Shown piece by piece: positions 9,601 to 18,168 of a DNA stretch of 64,000 bases; positions within the stretch are counted from its first letter, which is position 1; each line of letters opens with the position of its first letter. The notes below the pieces were generated by a model. That model made no database searches. It was given only the letters and a program-made list of their open reading frames with translations, and was not told the DNA's origin. This DNA comes from Moritella sp. (lineage in GTDB: Bacteria > Pseudomonadota > Gammaproteobacteria > Enterobacterales > Moritellaceae), in assembly GCF_013215705.1 (NCBI RefSeq), contig NZ_JABSQR010000004.1, positions 186,001-250,000 of the forward strand, read 5' to 3'. Made by a program: the position numbers and the translations under genes.

Positions 9601-10332
9601 TTGCTCTTGTAAGCTAGCTTGCTGCTGTGTTAAGTCGGTAACTAAGGTTTCTACCCCTGTTTGCTCACCGACTATCTCAGCACGTTGTTCGTCACTGAGT
9701 AAGTTAACCCCATCCGCTTTCGCACGGAGTTTATCTAATTCTGCTTTGGCTAGATTATGGCTTTCAAATACCGCTTGAGAGATCTGGCCATAAATTTCGG
9801 TACCAGTCAGTTCTTCAAGTAACTCGGCGCGATCATTCGCTGGCGCATTCAAAAACGCGGCAAACTCACCTTGCGATAACAGCATAGATTTACGGAAACG
9901 CGAGAAATCTAATCCGGTGATCTCAGCCACCAGCTGCTTTTTCAATTTCACTTGGCTTGCCAGAATATTACCCGATACAACTTCTGCCAGTTCTACCTTC
10001 ATCTCTTGTAAATTGCCCAGCGGACTGTTTTTAGCACGGCGCTGACTCCAACTGGCGCGATAACTTTTACCCTGTACTTCAAATTCAACTTCTGCGGCAC
10101 ATTCTGCGGTATTACGCGTCATCACCTCATTCTGCGATTTCGATATCGCTAGACGTGGCGTCTCGTGATACAAGGCCAAACAGATCGCATCTAAGATCGT
10201 GGTTTTACCCGCACCCGTTGGTCCGGTGATGGCAAATAGACCATTACTTAAAAACGGTTCTTGATCGAAGTTAAGCTGCCACTCGCCTTTTAACGAGTTA
10301 ATATTTTTAAAGGAAAGACGTTTGATCTTCAT
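6661..10332 (-). CDS. sbcC: SbcC, ATPase subunit of the SbcCD nuclease
   Basis: The 1223-residue SMC-like protein has an N-terminal Walker A at residues 37-44 (GPTGAGKT). A very long Gln-rich coiled coil follows, broken by a zinc hook CQLCGSTEHP near residue 597. The C-terminal ABC signature is TLSGGESFLVSLALAL and the Walker B is DSLFLDEGFGTLD. With SbcD it forms an ATP-dependent double-strand exonuclease and hairpin endonuclease that removes cruciforms and blocked DNA ends. Its ATG overlaps the sbcD stop (TAATG), so the two are translationally coupled. The length is somewhat above the E. coli protein (about 1050), which I attribute to the expanded Gln-rich coiled coil. Confidence 0.97.
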   Translation of the reverse strand: MKIKRLSFKNINSLKGEWQLNFDQEPFLSNGLFAITGPTGAGKTTILDAICLALYHETPRLAISKSQNEVMTRNTAECAAEVEFEVQGKSYRASWSQRRAKNSPLGNLQEMKVELAEVVSGNILASQVKLKKQLVAEITGLDFSRFRKSMLLSQGEFAAFLNAPANDRAELLEELTGTEIYGQISQAVFESHNLAKAELDKLRAKADGVNLLSDEQRAEIVGEQTGVETLVTDLTQQQASLQEQKQWREQLEKAQVGVTEAQTSLANAEQETATQQSELNRLEQAEPAEALRLPFTHLSQANTKLAELKQKQQALQTSVVSAQTAVADNQLKLQSSQAQLDASKQQSQAQEILINEQIMPLDNECAQLTKEQLQCQSQQQQQNSELKTTEQSLAALTQTAETAKTTVNACQTYQQQHAQDAQLSMRLPLWQSQIQQCNQQQANVVTLQQQVVTNQQSLQQSLTAQQRLTNNVAANTEREQSMTDAVNQAQQQVSDLLVGDDLAELEQAFNQQSRLQGIVEQLSGLQQRYLTESQEFEANQASMLTLEQQLVGINVEITAKRELFKTKKNELNDVQRLLEQEQKIASLEVLRSQLEVGQACQLCGSTEHPLIAEYQHIADSLTVQRKTQLELNLKQIETDGGELKNRLVEVNTKLEHFNHRNGTLQQQLDSFVAQWQTYNEQLNANLVITDSANTQAFVQQQGVQLAQLSQRIQALKAANMQLESAQQALTEFDKNSAQLQHQIELANRDVKAAQDAEQKLTQETQQQGQVLTELQQTLTNSVAELGLTLPEWSLLDNWLVTCQQALQKWDQQSQLLLAANEQYVAAESQLTPLREQLAKLELAIAQTLETLSNLSDNLTAKQQQRQQLFGQRSVADARQTMQQQLTTAEQTYQACSTQDHTLSNQLHALQGELTTLQQGLTQQQLESSDCLATWQHALAVSPFATDTEFNQALLPTEEKQRLLALKSQLTANLTRCQALFEQASERLLTLEQAKVTELDIITLAAQLDEITTQLNQGLQRQGELKQRLADDAARSADLADFYQQIKTCEADYDDKAYLHSLIGSKDGSKFRRFAQGLTLDHLVTLANQQLNRLHSRYQLQRKLASGSEALALQVVDTWLADAVRDTKTLSGGESFLVSLALALGLSDLVSHKTSIDSLFLDEGFGTLDAETLDIALDALDNLNASGKMIGVISHVEALKERIPVQVRVNKGSGLGLSSFTVVS

Positions 10333-11570
10333 TATTTGTCCTCCTGCGTTGCATGCTCTACTTGCTCAACAATCTGTTTAAAGGCTAATTCGATACGAGA
10401 TCTACGGGCAATTTCCGCATCAGTGGTAAACTCAACGCCTGCTAAACAACGCTGGAAAACATCATTCACCGACAATTCTGATAAGGTTTCTTTTACTTGG
10501 CTATGCAAATGTTGCTCTCTGTCTTTACGGGCGCGACGTACTTGTAATACTTCAACAGGCAGGTCCGTGGTCATCATTTCAATGCGGGTTTGTAAATCGG
10601 TTAAATAATCTTGCTCTTGCACTTCAATGCTTAACCAAACCGGTAGCTCACCCTCGTGACTTTTAAACTCGGCTAATTGTGCTTCAATACTTTCAAGGTT
10701 GCCTTTAAGTACCTGCATCGGCTGAAACTGGGGAATACTCAGTTCCGTCACGGCCTCTAATTTACCGTCAACAAAATTGACGAGATTAACGCTCTTTGGC
10801 TGTTTCACTTCATCAAAACTGAGTGGAATTGGCGATCCGCAATAACGGATATGTTCCGATTTAGCGACCTTCTGCGCGCGATGAATATGACCAAGGGCAA
10901 TGTAATCGGCAGCCGGGAACTGATTAGCAGGGAATGCTTCTAGCGTACCAATATAGATATCGCGCACCGACTCTGTGACCGATACACCCAGCGCAGTTAA
11001 ATGACCAGTGGCAATAATCGGCACTGCGAAACCAAGTTGTTCACGCTTTTGCTTCGCTAATTGATACAAATTAGCGTAATGCTCAGTAATTGCCGACCCT
11101 AAACGTTGCTGTTTCTCTGTACCTGATTGCCATGCTTCACTTTGCATCACATCACGGGGGCGAATAAACGGTACCGCGCAAAGTAATGCACCTACCTTAC
11201 CTTTACGATCCTTTAACTCTAATACTTGCTGCTCTAAATCAAGAGACACACTCGAGATAACGCGGGTATTAAGCTGCGACAATAATTGCTTTGATTCATT
11301 TAACGTTGCCACAGAATCATGATTACCCGCTAGAATAATTAACTGACACTGGATTTTACTCATGGCTACAACAAAACTATTGTAAAGCTCGCGCGCATAA
11401 CTTGGCGGGGTGCCAGTATCAAAAATGTCACCTGCGACAATAACCGCATCCACTTGATGTTGTTCTATCTGCTTGAGTAACCAAGCCATAAACAGGCTGT
11501 GTTCATTAGCGCGACTTTTAGTAATAAAATGCTGGCCAAGATGCCAATCTGAAGTGTGCAGTATTTTCAT
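10332..11570 (-). CDS. sbcD: SbcD, nuclease subunit of SbcCD
   Basis: The 412-residue metallophosphoesterase contains the ordered Mre11-family motifs: MKILHTSDWHLGQ at the N-terminus, VIVAGDIFDTGTP, LAGNHDS, ATGHLTALG and ALGHIHRAQ. These supply the two-metal active site. It is the first gene of the sbcD-sbcC operon, with its stop overlapping the sbcC start by one base. The protein acts on DNA hairpins and double-strand ends in the cytoplasm. The ribosome site before the ATG is weak. Confidence 0.97.
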   Translation of the reverse strand: MKILHTSDWHLGQHFITKSRANEHSLFMAWLLKQIEQHQVDAVIVAGDIFDTGTPPSYARELYNSFVVAMSKIQCQLIILAGNHDSVATLNESKQLLSQLNTRVISSVSLDLEQQVLELKDRKGKVGALLCAVPFIRPRDVMQSEAWQSGTEKQQRLGSAITEHYANLYQLAKQKREQLGFAVPIIATGHLTALGVSVTESVRDIYIGTLEAFPANQFPAADYIALGHIHRAQKVAKSEHIRYCGSPIPLSFDEVKQPKSVNLVNFVDGKLEAVTELSIPQFQPMQVLKGNLESIEAQLAEFKSHEGELPVWLSIEVQEQDYLTDLQTRIEMMTTDLPVEVLQVRRARKDREQHLHSQVKETLSELSVNDVFQRCLAGVEFTTDAEIARRSRIELAFKQIVEQVEHATQEDK

Positions 11571-11740
11571 GAAACGTTGGTTTCCTAGCGGTAAATGTAA
11601 GCTATCGCTAGTGTAGATAAATACTGGTTTTACTTCCAGTTGTTTTATTCCTAATCACTTAAGTTACAAAAATTTAACATGACAGTGGATTTGTGCAAGA
11701 ATAGCCTAATAACTAAACACTTAAAAAAGAAGTATTGTTT

Positions 11741-12496
11741 ATGCAAATACACCATATTGAAGGCTATATTCAAACTATTCTGTTAGTCGAGTATCCTGAC
11801 AAGTTATTATTACTTGATGGTGGCTGTCGATGTGACGTACCGGTGATAACAGCCTTCATTACCGAAACACTACAACGTAAGATGAGTGATTTAAAACTAA
11901 TATTGGTATCGCATATGCACCCAGATCATGCTGGCGGAGCACATTTATTACGCAAGAAATTTGGCTGTAAAATTGCCTCGGTTGGGTTTGATAAGCAGTG
12001 GTATCAAGGTTTCAAAGGTCGTGTTGCACATGCCATTGATGTGATGTTGGCGTTATATGTGGCCCGCCGCAAAGGTAAAAAAATCAAAAATATTTATTAT
12101 CATCCACATTTGCAGCCCGATATTATTTTACACGACGAAATCTGTGTGCCTGACTTTAGCGACTGGATGGTGCATTTTACTCCAGGACATACCGATCGTG
12201 ATCTATCGTTTTTACACCAGCCCACACAACAGATGTATGTGGGTGACATGATCTTAAAACTAAAAAATAGATTCACCTCACCCTTTCCGATATACCAGCC
12301 CGACGCCTACAAACAATCACTCAACAAACTATTGCAACTTAACATCAGTAAGATATTAATGGCACACGATGGCTACTCTGAGATCACGCCTAAAGACATT
12401 CAGCAATTAATTATAAAAAGTACCAACCGACCATTAACTGTCGAAAAAGTAATTAAGCACAAATTTAAAAGCTTCATTTTCAATAAAAAATCGTAA
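11741..12496 (+). CDS. MBL-fold metallo-hydrolase
   Basis: The protein has the metallo-beta-lactamase fold motif SHMHPDH at residues 57-63 (HxHxDH), then FTPGHTDRDLSF and YVGDM, and a final LMAHDGY histidine. These supply a full two-zinc site. I start at ATG 11741 (about 251 residues); a TTG two codons upstream is also open. There is no signal peptide, so it is cytoplasmic. The substrate is unknown; the short form resembles generic glyoxalase II/quorum-lactonase-like hydrolases. It is divergent from sbcD and convergent with the M48 gene. Confidence 0.85.
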   Translation: MQIHHIEGYIQTILLVEYPDKLLLLDGGCRCDVPVITAFITETLQRKMSDLKLILVSHMHPDHAGGAHLLRKKFGCKIASVGFDKQWYQGFKGRVAHAIDVMLALYVARRKGKKIKNIYYHPHLQPDIILHDEICVPDFSDWMVHFTPGHTDRDLSFLHQPTQQMYVGDMILKLKNRFTSPFPIYQPDAYKQSLNKLLQLNISKILMAHDGYSEITPKDIQQLIIKSTNRPLTVEKVIKHKFKSFIFNKKS

Positions 12497-12531
12497 ATAT
12501 TATTGTGTTAGAAGTATGACTCATTTTTCTA

Positions 12532-13308
12532 TCAATATTTACAGCTCAGTTCTTTCGGTCGACGATATTCAGCAGGTAGTTTCGCGATTGCCTTACGTAA
12601 AGCTTTAATTCGAGTATCGTGTGATGGGTGAGTTGATAAGAACTCGGGGGGTTGCTTACCATCTGATGCGGCAGCCATATTACGCCATAACGTCACACTT
12701 TCTTCTGGATCAAAACCTGCTTTCGCCATCAATTCTAAACCGACAACGTCCGCTTCAGATTCTTGTGTGCGTCCATACGGTAACACCACGCCATATTGCA
12801 GCCCTAAACCTAGCGCTTGCATTGCCGTCTCTCTGTACTCTTGATTTTGTAATGCGTAATCCGTCATCTGCAGACCAAAGTTGCTGATCTTTGATTGTGA
12901 TAAACGTTCGTTACTGTGATTGGCAGTGACGTGAACAATTTCATGCCCCATTACGGCCGCTAATTGCGAGGGGGTTTTCGCTACTTTTAATAATCCGGTA
13001 TACACTCCGATATGACCACCCGGCAGGGCAAACGCATTAACTTGTGGACTATCAAAAATAACCACGTCCCAGTTCGTTGGTTGATCGACATAATGCGTCA
13101 ATGTATCAGCAATACATTGTACGTAATTATTCAATTTTGGATCTGTGTTGATTTTTTCTTGCTGTTTGATTTGCTCAAATGACTGTGCGCCAAGCTGCGT
13201 CATGTCACTGCTTGAATACAACAATACTTGATTACGGCCTGTTGGCGATGCTGTACACCCGACAACTAAAGATGATAATACGACTAAAGGTAAGATTTTT
13301 TTAAACAT
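12532..13308 (-). CDS. M48-family metallopeptidase lipoprotein (LoiP/YcaL-like)
   Basis: The 258-residue protein has a lipoprotein signal peptide ending LVVGC (lipid Cys at residue 18) and the M48 zinc motif GHEIVHV with H122, E123 and H126. The third ligand region is ESEADVVGLELMAKAGFDP, followed by the STHPSHDTRIKAL tail. It is therefore probably an outer-membrane-anchored periplasmic zinc protease of the Oma1/LoiP group, acting in envelope protein quality control. The size matches E. coli LoiP and YcaL (about 250 residues). It is transcribed alone. Confidence 0.9.
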   Translation of the reverse strand: MFKKILPLVVLSSLVVGCTASPTGRNQVLLYSSSDMTQLGAQSFEQIKQQEKINTDPKLNNYVQCIADTLTHYVDQPTNWDVVIFDSPQVNAFALPGGHIGVYTGLLKVAKTPSQLAAVMGHEIVHVTANHSNERLSQSKISNFGLQMTDYALQNQEYRETAMQALGLGLQYGVVLPYGRTQESEADVVGLELMAKAGFDPEESVTLWRNMAAASDGKQPPEFLSTHPSHDTRIKALRKAIAKLPAEYRRPKELSCKY

Positions 13309-13459
13309 GCGCCCTCCATATTGGCTTGTTACTTTTTTACTGGGTAAATGGATAAATTGGTAAATTGACTAATACCAATAACAACGAATCGATATTTTTC
13401 TGTCCAGCCAGTATAAAGAGCGCATTACAAATAGTAAAATTTTAACAATAGGTTAAGCG

Positions 13460-13654
13460 TTAAAAATTTTTAAACTGATTGGTTTTTGTATCGTAATGAT
13501 AGCCAAGTGTATATAATTTATTCGCGAGCGCTTCGGTAGGCATCTCATAACATGCTGAGAGATCATGTAGATCGGGACATTCAAGTCGCAGTTTTTCATT
13601 AACAATACCGAGTAGGATCGCGGTATCCATTTGTTCAAAATTACTTAAATCCAT
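13460..13654 (-). CDS. DUF4250 domain-containing small protein
   Basis: The protein reads MDLSNFEQMDTAILLGIVNE onward to YHYDTKTNQFKNF, about 64 residues. It matches the DUF4250 pattern (N/D-L-x-N-F-E-x-M-D at the start, LxxIVNxKLR, then a small helix-turn-helix-like segment PTEALANKLYTLGYHYD). The function is unknown. I use ATG 13654, which aligns with family N-termini; an ATG two codons and a GTG three codons upstream are also open. It is apparently monocistronic, just downstream of the Sel1-repeat gene on the same strand. Confidence 0.75.
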   Translation of the reverse strand: MDLSNFEQMDTAILLGIVNEKLRLECPDLHDLSACYEMPTEALANKLYTLGYHYDTKTNQFKNF

Positions 13655-13727
13655 CTTCATCACCCATCATATAAGTACTGATAAGTTAAGTGTAGAAGAC
13701 CCAAGTTATTTTAACAGGTGGAAGATT

Positions 13728-14345
13728 CTAGGCTGATTTTTTAAACCAATTACTAATAAAAGAAAAACGGGTTTTCTTACGTTGTACGAGTTTCTCTAAA
13801 ATAGCTTCATCGGTCCATTGTTCGGACATTTTACGGGCATTATCAAGTGCTTTACAACCCATTTTACCTTCAATCATTTTCAACACTTTTTTAATTTCTT
13901 TACTATCTTCGCCATTTAATTGTGCCGCATTAAGCCAAGCATAACCTAACCCATAATGCTGCTGGATACCTTCAGCGTACACATACATCATACCTAATTG
14001 GACTTGTGCTTTAACATAACGCTTCCGTGCGGCTTCCGCATACAGCTTAAATGCTTGGTTCTTATCTGTATCAGTGCCTTGCCCATTAAAGAACATGCTT
14101 GCGAGGTTACATTCGGCAGCAGATAATTCATATTTAATCACGTCTGCTGAGTATGCGTCTGGATCACTAGTAAATGAACGTACCGCAATGCTGTACCAGT
14201 AAAAAGCATCCTCAAAATGGCTTCGTGCGTAGCACATATCTGCAGCAGCAAGTTGAGAAAAAGGGTGGCCCTGCTCTGCCTCTGAGATAATTTTTAAACT
14301 GGGATCTTGCGGCTTTAATTGCGTGTTTTCACTATTATTTGACAT
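13728..14345 (-). CDS. Sel1-like/TPR repeat protein
   Basis: The protein carries Sel1-type helical repeats: CNLASMFFNGQGTDTDKNQA with FKLYAEAARKRY, then AQVQLGMMYVYAEGIQQHYG with YAWLNAAQLNG. Such repeats serve protein-protein interaction. I start at ATG 14345, with GGTAAG about seven bases upstream (205 residues). The open frame extends upstream as ISRRLLAFCFLLVSTS, which looks like a signal peptide but has only TTG or ATT as start codons, so an exported form is possible. The C-terminus is basic (KKTRFSFISNWFKKSA). Confidence 0.75.
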   Translation of the reverse strand: MSNNSENTQLKPQDPSLKIISEAEQGHPFSQLAAADMCYARSHFEDAFYWYSIAVRSFTSDPDAYSADVIKYELSAAECNLASMFFNGQGTDTDKNQAFKLYAEAARKRYVKAQVQLGMMYVYAEGIQQHYGLGYAWLNAAQLNGEDSKEIKKVLKMIEGKMGCKALDNARKMSEQWTDEAILEKLVQRKKTRFSFISNWFKKSA

Positions 14346-14591
14346 GCTTGTGCTTACCAATAAAAAACAAAAAGCCAGCAACCGCCGACTGATAGATAAA
14401 ATTCACTACTATATTTTTATACAGCAGTTGTTACATTCTACCGAAACAACATCCTCCTGCATAGATGCTATTACCACGTTGTTTTTTAACCACTGACAGG
14501 TAATTGTTTAAGCGATTTAAACAACCGATTTAACCTTGTTTGAATATTCTTATGCTACTATCGCCTTATTAAAGTAGATAAAGGACAAAAA

Positions 14592-15320
14592 ATGTCACAG
14601 CAGACAGCAAACAAAGCCGTATTAGTATTCAGTGGTGGTCAGGATAGCACTACCTGTTTAGTGGATGCACTGCAACGTTATGACAGCGTAGACTGCATTA
14701 CCTTTGATTATGGCCAGCGCCATAGCCAAGAGATCGAGGTAGCGAAAAAAACTGCGGCTTATTTTGGTATTAAAAATCATAAAATCATCAATGTTGATCT
14801 GCTTGGTGAATTAGCGATTAGTTCGCTAACACGTGACGACATCGCAGTTTCTCACGAACTAATGGATAACGGTTTACCAAATTCGTTTGTCCCTGGTCGT
14901 AATATCTTATTCATGACGCTAGCAAGTATCTATGCTTATCAAATTGGCGCGAATACGGTTATTACCGGTGTGTGTGAAACTGACTTTTCTGGCTACCCTG
15001 ATTGCCGAGATGAGTTTATCAAATCAATTAACCAAGCTTGTAACCTAGGAATGGCGAAAAACTTTAAATTTGAAACGCCATTAATGTGGTTAAACAAAGC
15101 AGAAACATGGGCGCTTGCAGACTTGCATGATGAACTTGATTTCGTTACTCATCAATCACTGACTTGTTATAACGGTATTGTGGGTAAAGGTTGTGGCGAT
15201 TGTCCTGCGTGTTTATTACGTAACAACGGGTTAAATGATTATCTAATCAATAAAACGCAACACATTTCGGCGCTAAAAGGCAAGCTACCACGTTTATCAA
15301 GCATTAAAGCTACATCATAA
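14592..15320 (+). CDS. queC: QueC, 7-cyano-7-deazaguanine (preQ0) synthase
   Basis: The 242-residue PP-loop ATPase has [12 protein letters not shown] (residues 12-23) and the zinc-binding cluster [16 protein letters not shown] near the C-terminus. It converts 7-carboxy-7-deazaguanine to preQ0 with ATP and ammonia in queuosine tRNA-modification synthesis. AAGGA precedes the ATG by six bases. No other queuosine gene is adjacent and I see no preQ1 riboswitch in the 200 bases upstream, so regulation is not evident. A hairpin follows the gene. Confidence 0.97.
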   Translation: MSQQTANKAVLVFSGGQDSTTCLVDALQRYDSVDCITFDYGQRHSQEIEVAKKTAAYFGIKNHKIINVDLLGELAISSLTRDDIAVSHELMDNGLPNSFVPGRNILFMTLASIYAYQIGANTVITGVCETDFSGYPDCRDEFIKSINQACNLGMAKNFKFETPLMWLNKAETWALADLHDELDFVTHQSLTCYNGIVGKGCGDCPACLLRNNGLNDYLINKTQHISALKGKLPRLSSIKATS

Positions 15321-15345
15321 TAGCGCTTATAATAAGCAAGCCAGA

Positions 15346-15392
15346 ACTCAATTGTATGTGCAATTTAAACATATGCAATTGAGTCCCTTTCT
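15346..15392. terminator. Convergent terminator between queC and the amino-acid permease gene
   Basis: Arms ACTCAATTG and CAATTGAGT enclose a partly paired 20-base interior (TATG/CATA). A pyrimidine-rich CCCTTTCTTT follows on the plus strand. The two flanking genes converge here, so it may stop transcription from both sides. Confidence 0.6.
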
Positions 15393-15405
15393 TTATTTTC
15401 AATTT

Positions 15406-16680
15406 TTATAAAAACACGTTAAATATCAATGCTGAAATTGCAATCAATCCCATGATGGTAACGAAGATATTACTTAACGCGCCACGGTATTTAGCCAATG
15501 CTTCAACTTTAGATACCGCGTACATTGGCATCACAAACAAGATCATCGCAATAACCGGTCCCGAAAACATTTCCATCATATTTAAAATACTTGGATTCAT
15601 TACCGAAACAGCCCAGATACTAGTAAACAGTAGAAAAATAGTCAGCTTGTTAATCGCAGCAGGCGTCATATTTACTTGTTTACGTATCAGACCATTTAAG
15701 CCTTCACGTGCACCTAAGAAGTGGCCAAAAAATGAAGATGTAATGGCAATAAAAGCAATTAACGGACCTAGAGAAGCAATTAAGGCATTGTCTTTCACAT
15801 TTGCAAGATACGATAAAACAGATATATTTTGTACTTTAGCTTCTAACAACTGCTCAGGTGTTAAACTAAATACACAAGAAAATACAAAGAAAATAACGAA
15901 CGAAATAAGCATGATTGACGTACGTTTCAGGATCTGTTCTGACTTCTCCCCAGCTTGTTGACCATAATGGCGCTTTTGTGCCGTGGAAAAGCTAGAGATA
16001 GCCGCGGCATGGCTAAACGCAAATACCGTGACTGGCACGGCTAACCATAACGTACGCGAGAATTCACCCATATCCGTCGCCATTGATATATCAGGCACTT
16101 GCCAATCTTGGATCATGTAAATTGACAGTCCAGCAAGAATAAGCACCAATGGATAAACGATGATCTCAAACGCTTTCAGTACGAGCTTTTCTCCTCCCAT
16201 CATCACGCCTACCATACCTGCAACCAATATGCCGGATAACAACACACGTGAAGGAGATACTAAACCAAGCTGATTAACAATAAAACTATCGATCGTATTG
16301 GTTAAGCCAACACCATAAATAAGCAAAATAGGATAAATAGATAAGAAATACAGAATAGAAATAATACGACCTGCGTTGGGGCCGAAATGTTCTTCCACAA
16401 CATCGGTAAAATCAGCTTCAGGTTTTTTCGATGACAGTACAAATCGAGATAAGCCTCGATGCGCCAAGAACGTCATAGGCCCAGCGAGCAGAGCCATAAT
16501 GATCAGTGGCCAGAATCCACCAGCTCCGATATTGATAGGTAAAAACAATATACCAGCGCCTACGGCAGTACCAAATAAACTAAGCGTCCACTTCGTATCA
16601 TGGGCGTTCCAGCGGCCAGCAGCTGAATGAGACTTAGATTGTGGTTGAGAATGAGATTGACTACTTTTAATATTTAACAC
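15406..16680 (-). CDS. HAAAP-family amino-acid/proton symporter (SdaC/TdcC-like)
   Basis: The 424-residue inner-membrane protein has about eleven transmembrane segments. It begins with a polar Ser/Gln-rich tail, then TKWTLSLFGTAVGAGILFLP, the substrate-binding first helix of the hydroxy and aromatic amino-acid permease family. FAFSHAAAISSFSTAQKRHY and FFGHFLGAREGLNGL are typical of SdaC (serine) and TdcC (threonine) transporters. The start is GTG 16680 with AAGGG seven bases upstream. The repeated SQSHSQPQSKSHS leader is unusual. Serine or threonine uptake is the likely role; no dehydratase gene is adjacent. Confidence 0.85.
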   Translation of the reverse strand: MLNIKSSQSHSQPQSKSHSAAGRWNAHDTKWTLSLFGTAVGAGILFLPINIGAGGFWPLIIMALLAGPMTFLAHRGLSRFVLSSKKPEADFTDVVEEHFGPNAGRIISILYFLSIYPILLIYGVGLTNTIDSFIVNQLGLVSPSRVLLSGILVAGMVGVMMGGEKLVLKAFEIIVYPLVLILAGLSIYMIQDWQVPDISMATDMGEFSRTLWLAVPVTVFAFSHAAAISSFSTAQKRHYGQQAGEKSEQILKRTSIMLISFVIFFVFSCVFSLTPEQLLEAKVQNISVLSYLANVKDNALIASLGPLIAFIAITSSFFGHFLGAREGLNGLIRKQVNMTPAAINKLTIFLLFTSIWAVSVMNPSILNMMEMFSGPVIAMILFVMPMYAVSKVEALAKYRGALSNIFVTIMGLIAISALIFNVFL

Positions 16681-16877
16681 GTATTAACCCTTGATATATC
16701 GAATGCAGTGTATTAAACAGATCTTCAACTAAAATGTAGATAACTTAACTACCCACGCCTTAAAAATCAGTTGAATGGACAATACATAGGCTTAATATCG
16801 ATGTAAAGTATTGTTAACCATAATACAACATAGGTCACATCAAATTTACACATTTGTGGGTATAAACACACATATGG

Positions 16878-17071
16878 CGATGAAATAACAGCGTAATAGT
16901 GATCGATGACCAGCTCTGTCTCTAAACAAAGGAACAGAACGTTTCGCCGCCAGAAATAATTACATCTTTGGATCGATCTTTAATCTCGACATAACTACCT
17001 TCGTGCCATATCGCTAAATCACCAGAATGGAACCGACCTCAGCAAAGGTGAACGAACACTTTGGCACGCGT
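16878..17071 (-). pseudogene. Acyl-CoA synthetase (AMP-binding) remnant
   Basis: A minus-strand frame reads TRAKVFVHLC, a stop, [33 protein letters not shown] and another stop. In the next frame it continues [16 protein letters not shown]. The string [30 protein letters not shown] is the C-terminal hinge of fatty-acid-CoA ligases (ANL superfamily), normally followed by a NIxSxEVExxIxxHPAV-type segment, which the frameshifted part resembles. Only about 65 codons of a roughly 540-codon gene survive, with two in-frame stops and a frameshift. It lies in the 515-base gap between the permease and AraC genes, which otherwise shows nothing. Confidence 0.8.
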
Positions 17072-17196
17072 TTAAGCATGGATTAATCTTGGCCTATACC
17101 AAAATAATCTTTATGCAATTATTTACTATCACCGCCAACACCGCACTGTTAGTATGCTGATTAAGGTAATGTAGGTAAGTGATATAGGTAGACACG

Positions 17197-18024
17197 ATGC
17201 GACAAGAAAAAATTGAATACTGGCATAATCCTGTATTACCCAATATTGAACTAAGCTCAGCGAATGTTGAACAGTTTGCTTTCGAACGACATATCCATCT
17301 TGATTATCACATTGGTATTGTAACGAGTGGTTGCCAGCAATATCAGCATAAGGGTAAGCAATATCTCCTTGCTCCCGGCTTTATTTCTACGTTAAATCCA
17401 GATGAAGCGCACAATGGCGAGAACATTACGCTTGGTGGTTATCAATCACATGTAATGGCATTACCCGTTGATTATGTTAACGATATTAGCCGAGAAATGA
17501 ATCAGTCAGAAACCTTTTTCAATGCCCCTCTTATCAACAATCCGACGCTATCGCGTGCCTTCTTACATTTACATAAACTCTTGACCACAGAGCAAGATGG
17601 TTCTGCACAACTACACATTGAAACCACAATGATCGCGTTCATCACAGAATTGTTTATGCACCATAGCGGTATTCCGATACAGCAACACATATCAACCAAA
17701 CAACTATCAACGCAGCAGCTAAGTTATATTAAAACGTTATTCCACGATGAACCGGGTCAGCCATTCCAATTAGATGATTTAGCACAACAGCTTGATTTAA
17801 GTAAGTTTCAATTTCTACGTCAATTTAAACAGTCGATGGGAATGACACCCCATGCATATTTAAAAAGAGTACGATTAGAGTATGCGAAAAAAGCGTTAAT
17901 GAAAGGTGGTAACTTGTCTGATGTAGCCTACCAGGTTGGTTTTTTTGATCAAAGCCATTTTAATAAAGCGTTCAAGAATGCCTACCTTATTACCCCATCC
18001 CACTTTCAACGTCGTGTACTTTAG
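17197..18024 (+). CDS. AraC-family regulator with cupin-type sensor domain
   Basis: The 275-residue protein has an N-terminal AraC-type cupin (HIHLDYHIGIVTSGCQQYQHKG, LNPDEAHNG) and a C-terminal pair of helix-turn-helix units (FQLDDLAQQLDLSKFQFLRQ, LSDVAYQVGFFDQSHFNKAF). This class often sits beside LysE exporters and controls them; here a LysE gene is 2.9 kb downstream, separated by an amidohydrolase, so the link is weak. It starts at ATG 17197 and is followed by a 15-bp inverted repeat. Confidence 0.88.
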   Translation: MRQEKIEYWHNPVLPNIELSSANVEQFAFERHIHLDYHIGIVTSGCQQYQHKGKQYLLAPGFISTLNPDEAHNGENITLGGYQSHVMALPVDYVNDISREMNQSETFFNAPLINNPTLSRAFLHLHKLLTTEQDGSAQLHIETTMIAFITELFMHHSGIPIQQHISTKQLSTQQLSYIKTLFHDEPGQPFQLDDLAQQLDLSKFQFLRQFKQSMGMTPHAYLKRVRLEYAKKALMKGGNLSDVAYQVGFFDQSHFNKAFKNAYLITPSHFQRRVL

Positions 18025-18086
18025 TTATTTAAGACACAAACTGTGTTCTAACATCCTTGATGTATTCACAAGATAGTTTCCTAAAT

Positions 18087-18121
18087 CCTAGAGAACCAGT
18101 GTCAAACACTGGTTCTCTAGG
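18087..18121. repeat. Perfect 15-bp inverted repeat with 5-base loop
   Basis: Left arm CCTAGAGAACCAGTG (18087-18101), loop TCAAA and right arm CACTGGTTCTCTAGG are fully complementary. It lies between the converging AraC and amidohydrolase genes and would make a strong hairpin on either strand. Neither side has a clear run of T, so it is not a classic intrinsic terminator, although termination is still the simplest role. Confidence 0.85.
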
Positions 18122-18168
18122 TAAAACATTGTAAATCAATAAGATCTAGATAAGACTAAATAACAATT

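Noticed and set aside
11623-11640. ACTGG-N8-CCAGT repeat upstream of sbcD as a LexA box
   Set aside because: LexA sites in this group follow CTGT-N8-ACAG; the arms here are CTGG/CCAG, so SOS control is not supported.
12493-12542. GTAAATATT/AATATTTAC as a terminator between the MBL and M48 genes
   Set aside because: The arms are only 9 A/T-rich bases and 32 bases apart, so a stable hairpin is unlikely.
13453-13638. Alternate 61-residue frame over DUF4250
   Set aside because: It overlaps the recognisable DUF4250 frame almost completely and has no family features.
14400-14591. preQ1 riboswitch before queC
   Set aside because: I see no class I hairpin with an A-rich tail or class II arrangement in this segment.
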